Positions 23,201 to 40,500 of a stretch of 64,000 nucleotides of DNA are shown piece by piece (the first letter of the stretch is position 1; each line of letters starts with the position of its first letter). The DNA comes from Bathymodiolus brooksi (Eukaryota; Mollusca; Bivalvia; Mytilida; Modiolidae), in assembly GCA_963680875.1 (NCBI GenBank), contig OY804578.1:992001-1056000 (forward strand), given 5' to 3'. The notes beneath the pieces are model-generated. The model made no database searches, was not told where the DNA came from, and saw nothing but the letters and a program-made list of their open reading frames with translations. Made by a program: the position numbers and the translations under genes.

Positions 23201-26200
23201 TTAATACAACACCACATAGATAGTTAACACAACACTATTTAGATAGTTAACACAACATTACATAGATAGTTAACACAACACTACATAGATAGCTAACACA
23301 ACACTGCATAGATAGTTAACACAACACTACATAGATAGTTAACAAAACACTACATAGGTAGTTAACACAACACTACATAGATAGTCAAAATAACACTACA
23401 TAGATAGCTAACACAACACTAGATAGATAGTTAACACAACACTGCATAGATAGCTAACACAACACTACATAAATAGTTAACACAACAATACATAGATAGT
23501 TAACACAACACTACATAGATAGCTATACAAAACTACATAGATAGCTAACACAACACTACACAGATAGTCAACACAACACTACATAGATAGTTAACACAAC
23601 ACTACATAGATAGCTAACACAACACTACATAGATAGTTAACACAACACTACATAGATAGCTAATACAAAGCTACATAGATAGCTAACACAACACTACATG
23701 GATAGTTAACACAACACTACATAGTTAGTTAACACAACACTACATAGATAACTATCACAACACTACATAGATAGCTAACACAACACTACATAGATAGTTA
23801 ACACAATACTACATAGATAGTTATAACAACACTACATAGATAGCTAACACAACACTACATAGGTAGCTAACACAAAACTACATAGATAGTTAACAAAACA
23901 CTACATAGATAGTTAACACAACACTACATAGATAGTTAAAACAACATTACATCGATAGTTAAAATAACACTACATAGATAGCTAACACAACACTACATAG
24001 ATAGTTAACACAACACCACATAGATAGTTAACACAACACTATTTAGATAGTTAACACAACACTACATAGATAGTTAACACAACACTACATATATAGCTAA
24101 CACAACACTACATAGATAGTTATCACAACACTACATAGATAGTTAACACAACACTATTTAGATAGTTAACACAACATTACATAGATACTTAACACAACAC
24201 TACATAGATAGCTAACACAACACTACATAGATAGTTAACACAACACTACATAGATAGTTAACAAAACACTACATAAATAGTTAACACAACACTACATAGA
24301 TAGTTAAAATAACACTACATAGATAGCTAACACAACACTACATAGATAGTTAACACAACACTACATAGATAGCTAACACAACACTACATAGATAGTTAAC
24401 ACAACAATACATAGATAGTTAACACAACACTACATAGATAGCTATACAAAACTACATAGATAGCTAACACAACACTACACAGATAGTCAACACAACACTA
24501 CATAGATAGTTAACACAACACTACATAGATAGCTAACACAACACTACATAGATAGTTAACACAACACTACATAGATAGCTAAAACAACACTACATATATA
24601 GCTAACACAACACTACATAGGTAGCTAACACAACACTACATAGATAGTTAACACAACACTACATAGATAGTTAACACAACACTACATAGATAGTTAACAC
24701 AACACTACATAGATAGCTAACACAACACTACATAGATAGTTATCACAACACTACATAGATAGTTAACACAACACTATTTAGATAGTTAACACAACATTAC
24801 ATAGATAGCTAACACAACACTACATAGATAGCTAACACAACACTACATAGATAGTTAACACAACACTACATAGATAGTTAACAAAACACTACATAGATAG
24901 TTAACACAACACTATTTAGATAGTTAACACAACATTACATAGATAGCTAACACAACACTACATAGATAGCTAACACAACACTACATAGATAGTTAACACA
25001 ACACTACATAGATAGTTAACAAAACACTACATAGATAGTTAACACAACACTACATAGATAGTTAAAATAACACTACATAGATGGCTAACACAACACTACA
25101 TAGATAGTTAACACAACACTACATAGATAGCTAACACAACACTACATAGATAGTTAACACAACAATACATAGATAGTTAACACAACACTACATAGATAGC
25201 TATACAAAACTACATAGATAGCTAACACAACACTACACAGATAGTCAACACAACACTACACAGATAGTTAACACAACACTACATAGATAGCTAACACAAC
25301 ACTACATAGATAGTTAACACAACACTACATAGATAGCTAAAACAACACTACATATATAGCTAACACAACACTACATAGGTAGCTAACACAACACTACATA
25401 GATAGTTAACACAACACTACATAGATAATTAACACAACACTACATAGATAGTTAACACAACACTACATAGATAGTTAACACAACACTACATAGATAGCTA
25501 AAACAACACTACATAGATAGCTATCACAACACTACATAGATAGCTAACACAACACTACATAGATAGTAAACACAACACTACATAGATAGTTAACACAACA
25601 CTACAGAGATAGCTAAAACAACACTACATAGATAGTTAACACAACACTACATAGATAGCTAACACAACACTACATAGATAGTTAACACAACAATACATAG
25701 ATAGTTAACACAACACTACATAGATAGCTATACAAAACTACATAGATAGCTAACACAACACTACACAGATAGTCAACACAACACTACATAGATAGTTAAC
25801 ACAACACTACATAGATAGCTAACACAACACTACATAGATAGTTAACACAACCCTACATAGATAGCTAAAACAACACTACATATATAGCTAACACAACACT
25901 ACATAGGTAGCTAACACAACACTACATAGATAGTTAACACAACACTACATAGATAGTTAACACAACACTACATAGATAGTTAACACAACACTACATAGAT
26001 AGCTAACACAACACTACATAGATAGTTATCACAACACTACATAGATAGTTAACACAACACTATTTAGATAGTTAACACAACATTACATAGATAGCTAACA
26101 CAACACTACATAGATAGCTAACACAACACTACATAGATAGTTAACACAACACTACATAGATAGTTAACAAAACACTACATAGATAGTTAACACAACACTA

Positions 26201-28400
26201 TTTAGATAGTTAACACAACATTACATAGATAGCTAACACAACACTACATAGATAGCTAACACAACACTACATAGATAGTTAACACAACACTACATAGATA
26301 GTTAACAAAACACTACATAGATAGTTAACACAACACTACATAGATAGTTGAAATAACACTACATAGATAGCTAACACAACACTACATAGATAGTTAACAC
26401 AACACTACATAGATAGCTAACACAACACTACATAGATAGTTAACACAACAATACATAGATAGTTAACACAACACTACATAGATAGCTATACAAAACTACA
26501 TAGATAGCTAACACAACACTACACAGATAGTCAACACAACACTACATAGATAGTTAACACAACACTACATAGATAGCTAACACAACACTACATAGATAGT
26601 TAACACAACACTACATAGATAGCTAAAACAACACTACATATATAGCTAACACAACACTACATAGGTAGCTAACACAACACTACATAGATAGTTAACACAA
26701 CACTACATAGATAGTTAACACAACACTACATAGATAGTTAACACAACACTACATAGATAGTTAACACAACACTACATAGATAGCTAAAACAACACTACAT
26801 AGATAGCTATCACAACACTACATAGATAGCTAACACAACACTACATAGATAGTAAACACAACACTACATAGATAGTTAACACAACACTACAGAGATAGCT
26901 AAAACAACACTACATAGATAGCTAACACATCACTACATAGATAGCTAACACAACACTACATAGATAGTTAACACAACACTACATAGATAGTTAACACAAC
27001 ACTACATAGATAGTTAAAACAACATTATATCGATAGTTAAAATAACACTACATAGATAGCAAACACAACACTACATAGATAGTAAACACAACACTACATA
27101 GATAGTTAACACAACACTACAGAGATAGCTAACACAACACTACATAGATAGCAAAAACAACACTACATAGATAGCTAACACAACACTACATAGATAGTTA
27201 ACACAGCACTACACAGATAGTTAACACAACACTACATAGATAGATAACACAACACTACATAGATAGTTAACACAACACTACATAGATAGTTAAAACAACA
27301 CTACATAGATAGCTAACATAACACTACATAAATAGTTAACACAACACTACATGGAGAGCTAACACAAAACTACATAGATAGTAAAAACAACACTACATAG
27401 GTAGCTAACACAACACTACATAGATAGTTAACACAACACTACATAGATAGTTAACACAACACTACATAGATAGTTAACACAACACTACATAGATAGCTAA
27501 CACAACACTACATAGATAGTTATCACAACACTACATAGATAGTTAACACAACACTATTTAGATAGTTAACACAACATTACATAGATAGTTAACACAACAC
27601 TACATAGATAGCTAACACAACACTACATAGATAGTTAACACAACACAACATAGATAGTTAACAAAACACTACATAGATAGTTAACACAACACTACATAGA
27701 TAGTTATAATAACACTACATAGATAGTTAACACAACACTACATAGATAGCTAACACAACACTACATAGATAGTTAACACAACAATACATAGATAGTTAAC
27801 ACAACACTACATAGATAGCTATACAAAACTACATAGATAGCTAACACAACACTACACAGATAGTCAACACAACACTACATAGATAGTTAACACAACACTA
27901 CATAGATAGCTAACACAACACTACATAGATAGTTAACACAACACTACATAGATAGCTAAAACAACACTACATATATAGCTAACACAACACTACATAGGTA
28001 GCTAACACAACACTACATAGATAGTTAACACAACACTACATAGATAGTTAACACAACACTACATAGATAGTTAACACAACACTACATAGATAGTTAACAC
28101 AACACTACATAGATAGCTAAAACAACACTACATAGATAGCTATCACAACACTACATAGATAGCTAACACAACACTACATAGATAGTAAACACAACACTAC
28201 ATAGATAGTTAACACAACACTAAAGAGATAGCTAAAACAACACTACATAGATAGCTAACACATCACTACATAGATAGCTAACACAACACTACATAGATAG
28301 TTAACACAACACTACATAGATAGTTAACACAACACTACATAGATAGTTAAAACAACATTATATCGATAGTTAAAATAACACTACATAGATAGTTAACACA
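20282..28400. repeat. Sub-region of 23-bp array marked by a 22-bp variant unit
   Basis: A unit one base short (gctatacaaaactacatag) followed by units with acacagatagtcaac occurs at 20,282, 21,109, 22,396, 23,522, 24,441, 25,199, 25,727, 26,485 and 27,818. Each interval equals a multiple of 23 minus 1 (827, 1,287, 1,126, 919, 758, 528, 758, 1,333). Every interval thus contains exactly one short unit. The 758-bp spacing occurs twice. Surrounding variant order is shared, so these are partial copies of one ancestral block. Confidence 0.85.
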
Positions 28401-31400
28401 ACACTACATAGTTAGTTAACACAACACTACATAGATAGTTAACAGAGCACTACATAGATAGTTAACACCACACTACATAGATAACTAACACAACACTATT
28501 TAGATAATTAACACAACACTACATAGATGGCTAACATAACATTACACATATAGTTAACACAACACTATTTAGATTGTTAACACAACACTACATAGTTAGT
28601 TAACACAACATTACATAGATAGTTAACACAACACTACATAGATAGTTAACACAACACCACATATATAGTTAACACAACACTACATAGATAGCTAACACAA
28701 CACTACAGAGATAGTTAACACAACACTACATAGATAGTTAACACAACACTACATAGATAGTTAACAAAACACTACATAGATAGTTAACACAACACTACAT
28801 AGATAGTTAACACAACACTACATAGATAGTTAACACAACACTACATAGATAGTTAACACAACACTACATAGATAGTTAACACAACACTACATAGTTAGTT
28901 AACACAACACTACATAGATAGTTAACAGAGCACTACATAGATAGTTAACACAACACTACATAGATAGTTAACACAACACTACATCGTTAGTTAACACAAC
29001 ACTACATAGATAACTATCACAACACTAAATAGATAGCTAACACAACACTACATAGATAGTTATCATAACACTGCATAGATAGTTAACACAACACTACACA
29101 GATAGTTAACACAACACTACATAGATAGTTAACACAACACTACATAGATAGTTAACACAACACTACATAGATAGTTAACACAACACTACATAGATAGTTA
29201 AAACACCACTACATAGACAGTTAACACAACACTACATAGATAGTTAACACAACACTACATAGATAGTTAACACAACACTACATAGATAGTTAACACAACA
29301 CAACATAGATAGCTAACACAACACTACATAGATAGCTAACACAACACTACATAGATAGTTAACACAACACTACATAGATAATTAACACAACACTACATAG
29401 ACAGTTAACACAACACTACATAGATAGCAAACACAACACTACATAGATAGCTAACACAACACTACATAGATAGTTAAAACAACACTACATAGATAGTTAA
29501 CACAACACTACATAGATAGTTAACACAACACTACATATATAGCAAACACAACACTACATAGATAGTTAACACAACACTACATAGATAGCTAAAACAACAC
29601 TACATAGATAGTTAACACAACACTACATAGATAGTTAACACAACACCACATAGATAGCTAACACAACACTATATAGATAGTTAACACAACACTACATAAA
29701 TAGTTAACACAACACTATTTAAATAGTTAACACAACACTACACAGATAGTTAACACAACACTACATAGATAGTTAACACAAAACTACATAGATAGTTAAC
29801 ACAACACTACATAGTTAGTTAACAAAACACTACACAGATAGCTAACACAACACTACATAGATAGTTAACACAACACTACATAGATATTTAACACGACACT
29901 ACACAGATAGTTAACACAACACTACATCGTTAGTTAACACAACACCACATAGATAACTATCACAACACTAAATAGATAGCTAACACAACACTACATAGAT
30001 AGTTAACACAACACTACATAGATAGTTAATACAACACTACATAGATAGTTAACACAACACTATTTAGATAGTTAACACAACACTACATAGATAGTTAACA
30101 CAACACTACATAGATAGTTAACACAACACTACATAGATAGTTAACACAACACTACATAGATAGCTAGCACAAGACTACATAGATAGTTAACACAACACTA
30201 CATAGATAGGTAACACAACACTACACAGATAGTTAACACAACACTACATCGTTAGTTAACACAACACTACATAGATAACTATCACAACACTAAATAGATA
30301 GCTAACACAACACTACATAGATAGTTAACACAACACTACATAGATAGTTAACACAACACTACATAGATAGTTAACACAACACTACATAGATAGTTAACAC
30401 AACACTACATAGATAGTTAACACAACACTACATAGATAGTTAACACAACACTACATAGATAGTTAAAACACCACTACATAGACAGTTAACACAACACTAC
30501 ATAGATAGTTAACACAACACTACATAGATAGTTAACACAACACTACATAGATAGTTAACACAACACAACATAGATAGCTAACACAACACTACATAGATAG
30601 CTAACACAACACTACATAGATAGTTAACACAACACTACATAGATAATTAACACAACACTACATAGATAGCTAACACAACATTACATAGATAGCTAACACA
30701 ACACTACATAGATAGTTAACACAACACTACATAGATAGTTAACACAACACTACATAGATAGCTAACACAACACTACATAGATAGTTAACACAACACTACA
30801 TAGATAGTTAACACAACACTATTTAAATAGATAACACAACACTACACAGATAGTTAACACAACACTACATAAATAGTTAACACAAAACTACATAGATAGT
30901 TAACACAACACTACATAGTTAGTTAACACAACACTACACAGATAGTTAACACAACACTACATAGATAGTTAACACAACACTACATAGATATTTAACACAA
31001 CACTACACAGATAGTTAACACAACACTACATCGTTAGTTAACACAACACTACATAGATAACTATCACAACACTAAATGGATAGCTAACACAACACTACAT
31101 AGATAGTTAACACAACACTACATAGATAGTTAACACAACACTACATAGATAGTTAACACAACACTATTTAGATAGTTAACACAACACTACATATATAGTT
31201 AACACAACACTACATAGATAGTTAACACAACACTACATAGATAGTTAACACAACACTACATAGATAGCTAGCACAAGACTACATAGATAGTTAACACAAC
31301 ACTACATAGATAGTTAACACAACACTACACAGATAGTTAACACAACACTACATCGTTAGCTAACACAACACTACATAGATAACTATCACAACACTAAATA

Positions 31401-32299
31401 GATAGCTAACACAACACTACATAGATAGTTAACACAACACTACATAGATAGTTAACACAACACTACATAGATAGTTAACACAACACTACATAGATAGTTA
31501 ACACAACACTACATAGATAGTTAACACAACACTACATGGATAGCTAACACAACACTACATAGATAGTTAAAACACCACTACATAGATAGTTAACACAACA
31601 CTACATAGATAGTTAACACAACACTACATAGATAGTTAACACAACACTACATAGATAGTTAACACAACACAACATAGATAGCTAACACAACACTACATAG
31701 ATAGCTAGCACAAGACTGCATAGATAGTTAACACAACACTACATAGATAGTTAACACAACACTACATAGATAGTTAACACAACACTACATAGATAGTTAT
31801 CACAACACTACATAGATAGTTAACACAACACTACATAGATAGTTAACACAACACTACATAGATAGTTAACACAACACTACATAGATAGTTAAAACACCAC
31901 TACATAGATAGTTAACACAACACTACATAGATAGTTAACACAACACTACATAGATAGTTAACACTACACTACATAGATAGTTAACACAACACAACATAGA
32001 TAGCTAACACAACACTACATAGATAGCTAACACAACACTACATAGATAGTTAACACAACACTACATAGATAATTAACACAACACTACATAGATAGTTAAC
32101 ACAACACTACATAAATAGCTAACACAACACTACATAGATAGTTAACACAACACTACATAGATAGTTAACACAACACTACATAGATAGCTAACACAACACT
32201 ACATAGAGAGTTAACACAACACTACATAGATAGATAACTCAACACTACATAGATAGTTAACACAACACTACATAGATAGTTAACACAACACTACATAGA

Positions 32300-35200
32300 T
32301 AGTTAACACAACACTACATAGATAGTTAAGACAACACTACATAGATAGTTAACACAACACTACATAGATAGTTAACACAACACTACATAGTTAGTTAACA
32401 CAACACTACATAGATAGCTAACACAACACTATTTAGATAATTAACACAACACTACATAGATGGCTAACATAACATTACACATATAGTTAACACAACACTA
32501 TTTAGATAGTTAACACAACACTACATAGTTAGTTAACACAACATTACATAGATAGTTAACACAACACTACATAGATAGTTAACACAACACCACATATATA
32601 GTTAACACAACACTACATAGATAGCTAACACAACACTACAGAGATAGTTAACACAACACTACATAGATAGTTAACACAACACTACATAGATAGCTAACAA
32701 AACACTACATAGATAGTTAACACAACACTACATAGATAGTTAACACAACACTACATAGATAGTTAACACAACACTACATAGATAGTTAACACAACACTAC
32801 ATAGATAGTTAACACAACACTACATAGTTAGTTAACACAACACTACATAGATAGTTAACAGAGCACTACATAGATAGTTAACACAACACTACATAGATAG
32901 TTAACACAACACTACATCGTTAGTTAACACAACACTACATAGATAAATATCACAACACTAAATAGATAGCTAACACAACACTACATAGATAGTTAACATA
33001 ACACTGCATAGATAGTTAACACAACACTACACAGATAGTTAACACAACACTACATAGATAGTTAACACAACACTACATAGATAGTTAAAACAACACTACA
33101 TAGATAGTTAACACAACACTACATAGATAGTTAACACAACACCACATAGATAGTTAACACAACACTACATAGATAGCTAATACAACACTACATAGATAGC
33201 TAACACAACATTACACAGATAGTTAACAAAACACTATTTAGATAGTTAACACAACACTACATAGATAGTTAACACAACATTACATAGATAGTTAACACAA
33301 CACCACATAGATAGTTTCCACAACACTACATAGATAGCAAACACAACACTACATATATAGCTAACACAACACTACATAGATAGCTAAAACAACACTACAT
33401 AGATAGTTAACACAACACTACATAGATAGTTAACACAATACTACATATATAGCAAACACAACACTACAGAGATAGTTAACACAACACTACATAGATAGCT
33501 AAAACAAGACTACATAGATAGCTAACACAACACTACATAGGTAGTTAATACAACACTACATAGATAGTTAACACATCACTACATAGATAGTTAACACAAC
33601 ACTACATAGATAGTTAACACAACACTACAGAGATAGCTAATACAAAACTACATAGATAGCTAAAACAACACTACATAGATAGCTAACACAACACTACATA
33701 GATAGCTAAAACAAAACTACATAGATATTTAACACAACACTACATAGATAGTTAACACAACACTACATCGATAGATAAGACAACACTACATAGATAGTTA
33801 ACACCACACTACATAGATAGCTAACACAACACTATTTAGATAATTAACACAACACTACATAGATGGCTAACATAACATTACACATATAGTTAACACAACA
33901 CTATTTAGATAGCTAACACAACACTACATAGATAGTTAACACAACACTACATAGATAGTTAACACAACACTACATAGATAGTTAACACAACACTACATAG
34001 ATAGTTAACACAACACTACATAGATAGCTAACACAACACTACATAGATAGCTAATACAACACTACATAGATAGCTAACACAACATTACATAGATAGCTAA
34101 CACAACACTACATAGATAGTTAACACAACACTACATAGATAGTTAACACAACACTACATAGATAGCTAACACAACACTACATAGATAGTTAACACAACAC
34201 TACATAGATAGTTAACACAAAACTACATAGATAGTTAACAGAACACTACATAGTTAGTTAACACAACACTACACAGATAGTTAACGCAACACTACATAGA
34301 TAGTTAACACAACACTACATAGATATTTAACACAACACTACACAGATAGTTAACACAACACTACATCGTTAGTTAACACAACACTACATAGATAACTATC
34401 ACAACACTAAATAGATAGCTAACACAACACTACATAGATAGTTAACACAACACTACATAGATAGTTAATACAATACTACATAGATAGTTAACACAACACT
34501 ATTTAGATAGTTAACACAACACTACAAAGATAGTTAACACAACACTACATAGATAGTTAACACAAAACTACATAGATAGTTAACAGAACACTACATAGTT
34601 AGTTAACACAACACTACACAGATAGTTAACGCAACACTACATAGATAGTTAACACAACACTACATAGATATTTAACACAACACTACACAGATAGTTAACA
34701 CAACACTACATCGTTAGTTAACACAACACTACATAGATAACTATCACAACACTAAATAGATAGCTAACACAACACTACATAGATAGTTAACACAACACTA
34801 CATAGATAGTTAATACAATACTACATAGATAGTTAACACAACACTATTTAGATAGTTAACACAACACTACATAGATAGTTAACACAACACTACATAGATA
34901 GTTAACACAACACTACATAGATAGCTAGCACAAGACTACATAGATAGTTAACACAACACTACATAGATAGTTAACACAACACTACACAGATAGTTAACAC
35001 AACACTACATCGTTAGTTAACACAACACTACATAGATAACTATCACAACACTACATAGATAGTTAACACAACACTACATAGATAGTTAACACAACACTAC
35101 ATAGATAGTTAACACAACACTACATAGATAGTTAAAACACCACTACATAGACAGTTAACACAACACTACATAGATAGTTAACACAACACTACATAGATAG

Positions 35201-37540
35201 TTAACACAACACTACATAGATAGTTAACACAACACAACATAGATAGCTAACACAACACTACATAGATAGCTAACACAACACTACATAGATAGTTAACACA
35301 ACACTACATAGATAATTAACACAACACTACATAGATAGTTAACACAACACTACATAGATAGCTAACACAACACTTCATAGATAGTTAACACAACACTACA
35401 TAGATAGTTATCACAACACTACATAGATAGCTAACACAACACTACATAGAGAGTTAACAAAACACTACATAGATAGTTAACTCAACACTACATAGATAGT
35501 TAACACAACACTACATAGATAGTTAACACAACACTACATAGATAGTTAACACAACACTACATAGATAGTTAACAAAACACTACATAGATAGTTAATACAA
35601 CACTACATAGATAGTTAACACAACACTACATAGTTAGCTAACACAACACTACATAGATAGTTAGCACAGCACTACATAGATAGTTAACACAACACTACAT
35701 AGATAGTTAACACAACACTACATCGTTAGTTAACACAACACTACATAGATAACTATCACAACACTAAATAGATAGCTAACACAACACTACATAGATAGTT
35801 AACACAACACTACATAGATAGTTAACACAACACAACATAGATAGCTAACACAACACTACATAGATAGCTAACACAACACTACATAGATAGTTAACACAAC
35901 ACTACATAGATAATTAACACAACACTACATAGATAGTTAACACAACACTACATAGATAGCTAACACAACACTACATAGATAGTTAACACAACACTACATA
36001 GATAGTTAACACAACACTACATAGATAGTTAACACAACACTACATAGATAGTTAACACAACACTACATAGATAGTTAACACAACACTACATAGTTAGTTA
36101 ACACAACACTACATAGATAGTTAACACAGCACTACATAGATAGTTAACACAAAACTACACAGATAGTTAACAAAACACTACACAGATAGTTAACACAACA
36201 CTACATCGTTAGTTAACACAACACTACATAGATAACTATCACAACACTAAATAGATAGCTAACACAACACTACATAGATAGTTAACACAACACTGCATAG
36301 ATAGTTAACACAACACTACACAGATAGTTAATACAACACTACATAGATAGTTAACACAAAACTACATAGATAGTTACCACAACACTACATAGTTAGTTAA
36401 CACAACACTACACCGATAGTTAACACAACACTACATAGATAGCTAACACAACACTACATAGATAGTTAACACAACACTACACAGATAGTTAACACAACAC
36501 TACATCGTTAGTTAACACAACACTACATAGATAACTATCACATCACTAAATAGATAGCTAACACAACACTACATAGATAGTTAACACAACACTACATAGA
36601 TAGTTAACACAACACTACATAGATAGTTAACACAACACTACATAGATAGTTAACACAACACTACATAGATAGTTAACACAACACTACATATATAGTTAAC
36701 ACAACACTACATAGATAGTTAACACAACACTACATAGATAGCTAGCACAAGACTACATAGATAATTAACACAACACTACATAGATAGTTAACACAACATT
36801 ACATAGATAGCTAACACAACACTACATAGATAGTTAACACAACACTACATAGATAGTTAACACAACACTACATAGATAGCTAACACAACACTACATAGAG
36901 AGTTAACACAACACTACATAGATAGTTAACTCAACACTACATAGATAGTTAACACAACACTACATAGATAGTTAACACAACACTACATAGATAGTTAACA
37001 CAACACTACATAAATAGTTAACACAACACTACACAGATAGTTAACACAACACTACATCGTTAGTTAACACAACACTACATAGATAACTATCACAACACTA
37101 AATAGATAGCTAACACAACACTACATAGATAGTTAACACAACACTACATAGATAGTTAACACAACACTACATAGATAGTTAACACAACACTACATAGATA
37201 GTTAACACAACACTACATAGATAGTTAACACAACACTACATATATAGTTAACACAACACTACATAGATAGTTAACACAACACTACATAGATAGCTAGCAC
37301 AAGACTACATAGATAATTAACACAACACTACATAGATAGTTAACACAACATTACATAGATAGCTAACACAACACTACATAGATAGTTAACACAACACTAC
37401 ATAGATAGTTAACACAACACTACATAGATAGCTAACACAACACTACATAGATAGCTAACACAACACTACATAGATAGCTAAAACAAAACTACATAGATAT
37501 TTAACACAACACTACATAGATAGTTAACACAACACTACAT
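32300..37540. repeat. Higher-order block, copy 1 (offset 5,267 bp to copy 2)
   Basis: Rare variants recur 5,267 bp (229 x 23) later: gttaagacaac 32,325/37,592, tggctaacataac 32,461/37,728 and 33,864/39,131, gtttccac 33,314/38,581, and gttaaaacacc 35,131/40,398. The left edge is approximate; at 32,201 the match fails. Near the right end a 552-bp (24-unit) duplication marked by gctagcacaagac lies at 36,741/37,293. Confidence 0.82.
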
Positions 37541-40500
37541 CGATAGTTAACACAACACTACATAGATAGTTAACACAACACTACATAGATAGTTAAGACA
37601 ACACTACATAGATAGTTAACACAACACTACATAGATAGTTAACACAACACTACATAGTTAGTTAACACAACACTACATAGATAGCTAACACAACACTATT
37701 TAGATAATTAACACAACACTACATAGATGGCTAACATAACATTACACATATAGTTAACACAACACTATTTAGATAGTTAACACAACACTACATAGTTAGT
37801 TAACACAACATTACATAGATAGTTAACACAACACTACATAGATAGTTAACACAACACCACATATATAGTTAACACAACACTACATAGATAGCTAACACAA
37901 CACTACAGAGATAGTTAACACAACACTACATAGATAGTTAACACAACACTACATAGATAGCTAACAAAACACTACATAGATAGTTAACACAACACTACAT
38001 AGATAGTTAACACAACACTACATAGATAGTTAACACAACACTACATAGATAGTTAACACAACACTACATAGATAGTTAACACAACACTACATAGTTAGTT
38101 AACACAACACTACATAGATAGTTAACAGAGCACTACATAGATAGTTAACACAACACTACATAGATAGTTAACACAACACTACATCGTTAGTTAACACAAC
38201 ACTACATAGATAAATATCACAACACTAAATAGATAGCTAACACAACACTACATAGATAGTTAACATAACACTGCATAGATAGTTAACACAACACTACACA
38301 GATAGTTAACACAACACTACATAGATAGTTAACACAACACTACATAGATAGTTAAAACAACACTACATAGATAGTTAACACAACACTACATAGATAGTTA
38401 ACACAACACCACATAGATAGTTAACACAACACTACATAGATAGCTAATACAACACTACATAGATAGCTAACACAACATTACACAGATAGTTAACAAAACA
38501 CTATTTAGATAGTTAACACAACACTACATAGATAGTTAACACAACATTACATAGATAGTTAACACAACACCACATAGATAGTTTCCACAACACTACATAG
38601 ATAGCAAACACAACACTACATATATAGCTAACACAACACTACATAGATAGCTAAAACAACACTACATAGATAGTTAACACAACACTACATAGATAGTTAA
38701 CACAACACTACATATATAGCAAACACAACACTACAGAGATAGTTAACACAACACTACATAGATAGCTAAAACAAGACTACATAGATAGCTAACACAACAC
38801 TACATAGGTAGTTAATACAACACTACATAGATAGTTAACACATCACTACATAGATAGTTAACACAACACTACATAGATAGTTAACACAACACTACAGAGA
38901 TAGCTAATACAAAACTACATAGATAGCTAAAACAACACTACATAGATAGCTAACACAACACTACATAGATAGCTAAAACAAAACTACATAGATATTTAAC
39001 ACAACACTACATAGATAGTTAACACAACACTACATCGATAGATAAGACAACACTACATAGATAGTTAACACCACACTACATAGATAGCTAACACAACACT
39101 ATTTAGATAATTAACACAACACTACATAGATGGCTAACATAACATTACACATATAGTTAACACAACACTATTTAGATAGCTAACACAACACTACATAGAT
39201 AGTTAACACAACACTACATAGATAGTTAACACAACACTACATAGATAGTTAACACAACACTACATAGATAGTTAACACAACACTACATAGATAGCTAACA
39301 CAACACTACATAGATAGCTAATACAACACTACATAGATAGCTAACACAACATTACATAGATAGCTAACACAACACTACATAGATAGTTAACACAACACTA
39401 CATAGATAGTTAACACAACACTACATAGATAGCTAACACAACACTACATAGATAGTTAACACAACACTACATAGATAGTTAACACAAAACTACATAGATA
39501 GTTAACAGAACACTACATAGTTAGTTAACACAACACTACACAGATAGTTAACGCAACACTACATAGATAGTTAACACAACACTACATAGATATTTAACAC
39601 AACACTACACAGATAGTTAACACAACACTACATCGTTAGTTAACACAACACTACATAGATAACTATCACAACACTAAATAGATAGCTAACACAACACTAC
39701 ATAGATAGTTAACACAACACTACATAGATAGTTAATACAATACTACATAGATAGTTAACACAACACTATTTAGATAGTTAACACAACACTACAAAGATAG
39801 TTAACACAACACTACATAGATAGTTAACACAAAACTACATAGATAGTTAACAGAACACTACATAGTTAGTTAACACAACACTACACAGATAGTTAACGCA
39901 ACACTACATAGATAGTTAACACAACACTACATAGATATTTAACACAACACTACACAGATAGTTAACACAACACTACATCGTTAGTTAACACAACACTACA
40001 TAGATAACTATCACAACACTAAATAGATAGCTAACACAACACTACATAGATAGTTAACACAACACTACATAGATAGTTAATACAATACTACATAGATAGT
40101 TAACACAACACTATTTAGATAGTTAACACAACACTACATAGATAGTTAACACAACACTACATAGATAGTTAACACAACACTACATAGATAGCTAGCACAA
40201 GACTACATAGATAGTTAACACAACACTACATAGATAGTTAACACAACACTACACAGATAGTTAACACAACACTACATCGTTAGTTAACACAACACTACAT
40301 AGATAACTATCACAACACTACATAGATAGTTAACACAACACTACATAGATAGTTAACACAACACTACATAGATAGTTAACACAACACTACATAGATAGTT
40401 AAAACACCACTACATAGACAGTTAACACAACACTACATAGATAGTTAACACAACACTACATAGATAGTTAACACAACACTACATAGATAGTTAACACAAC

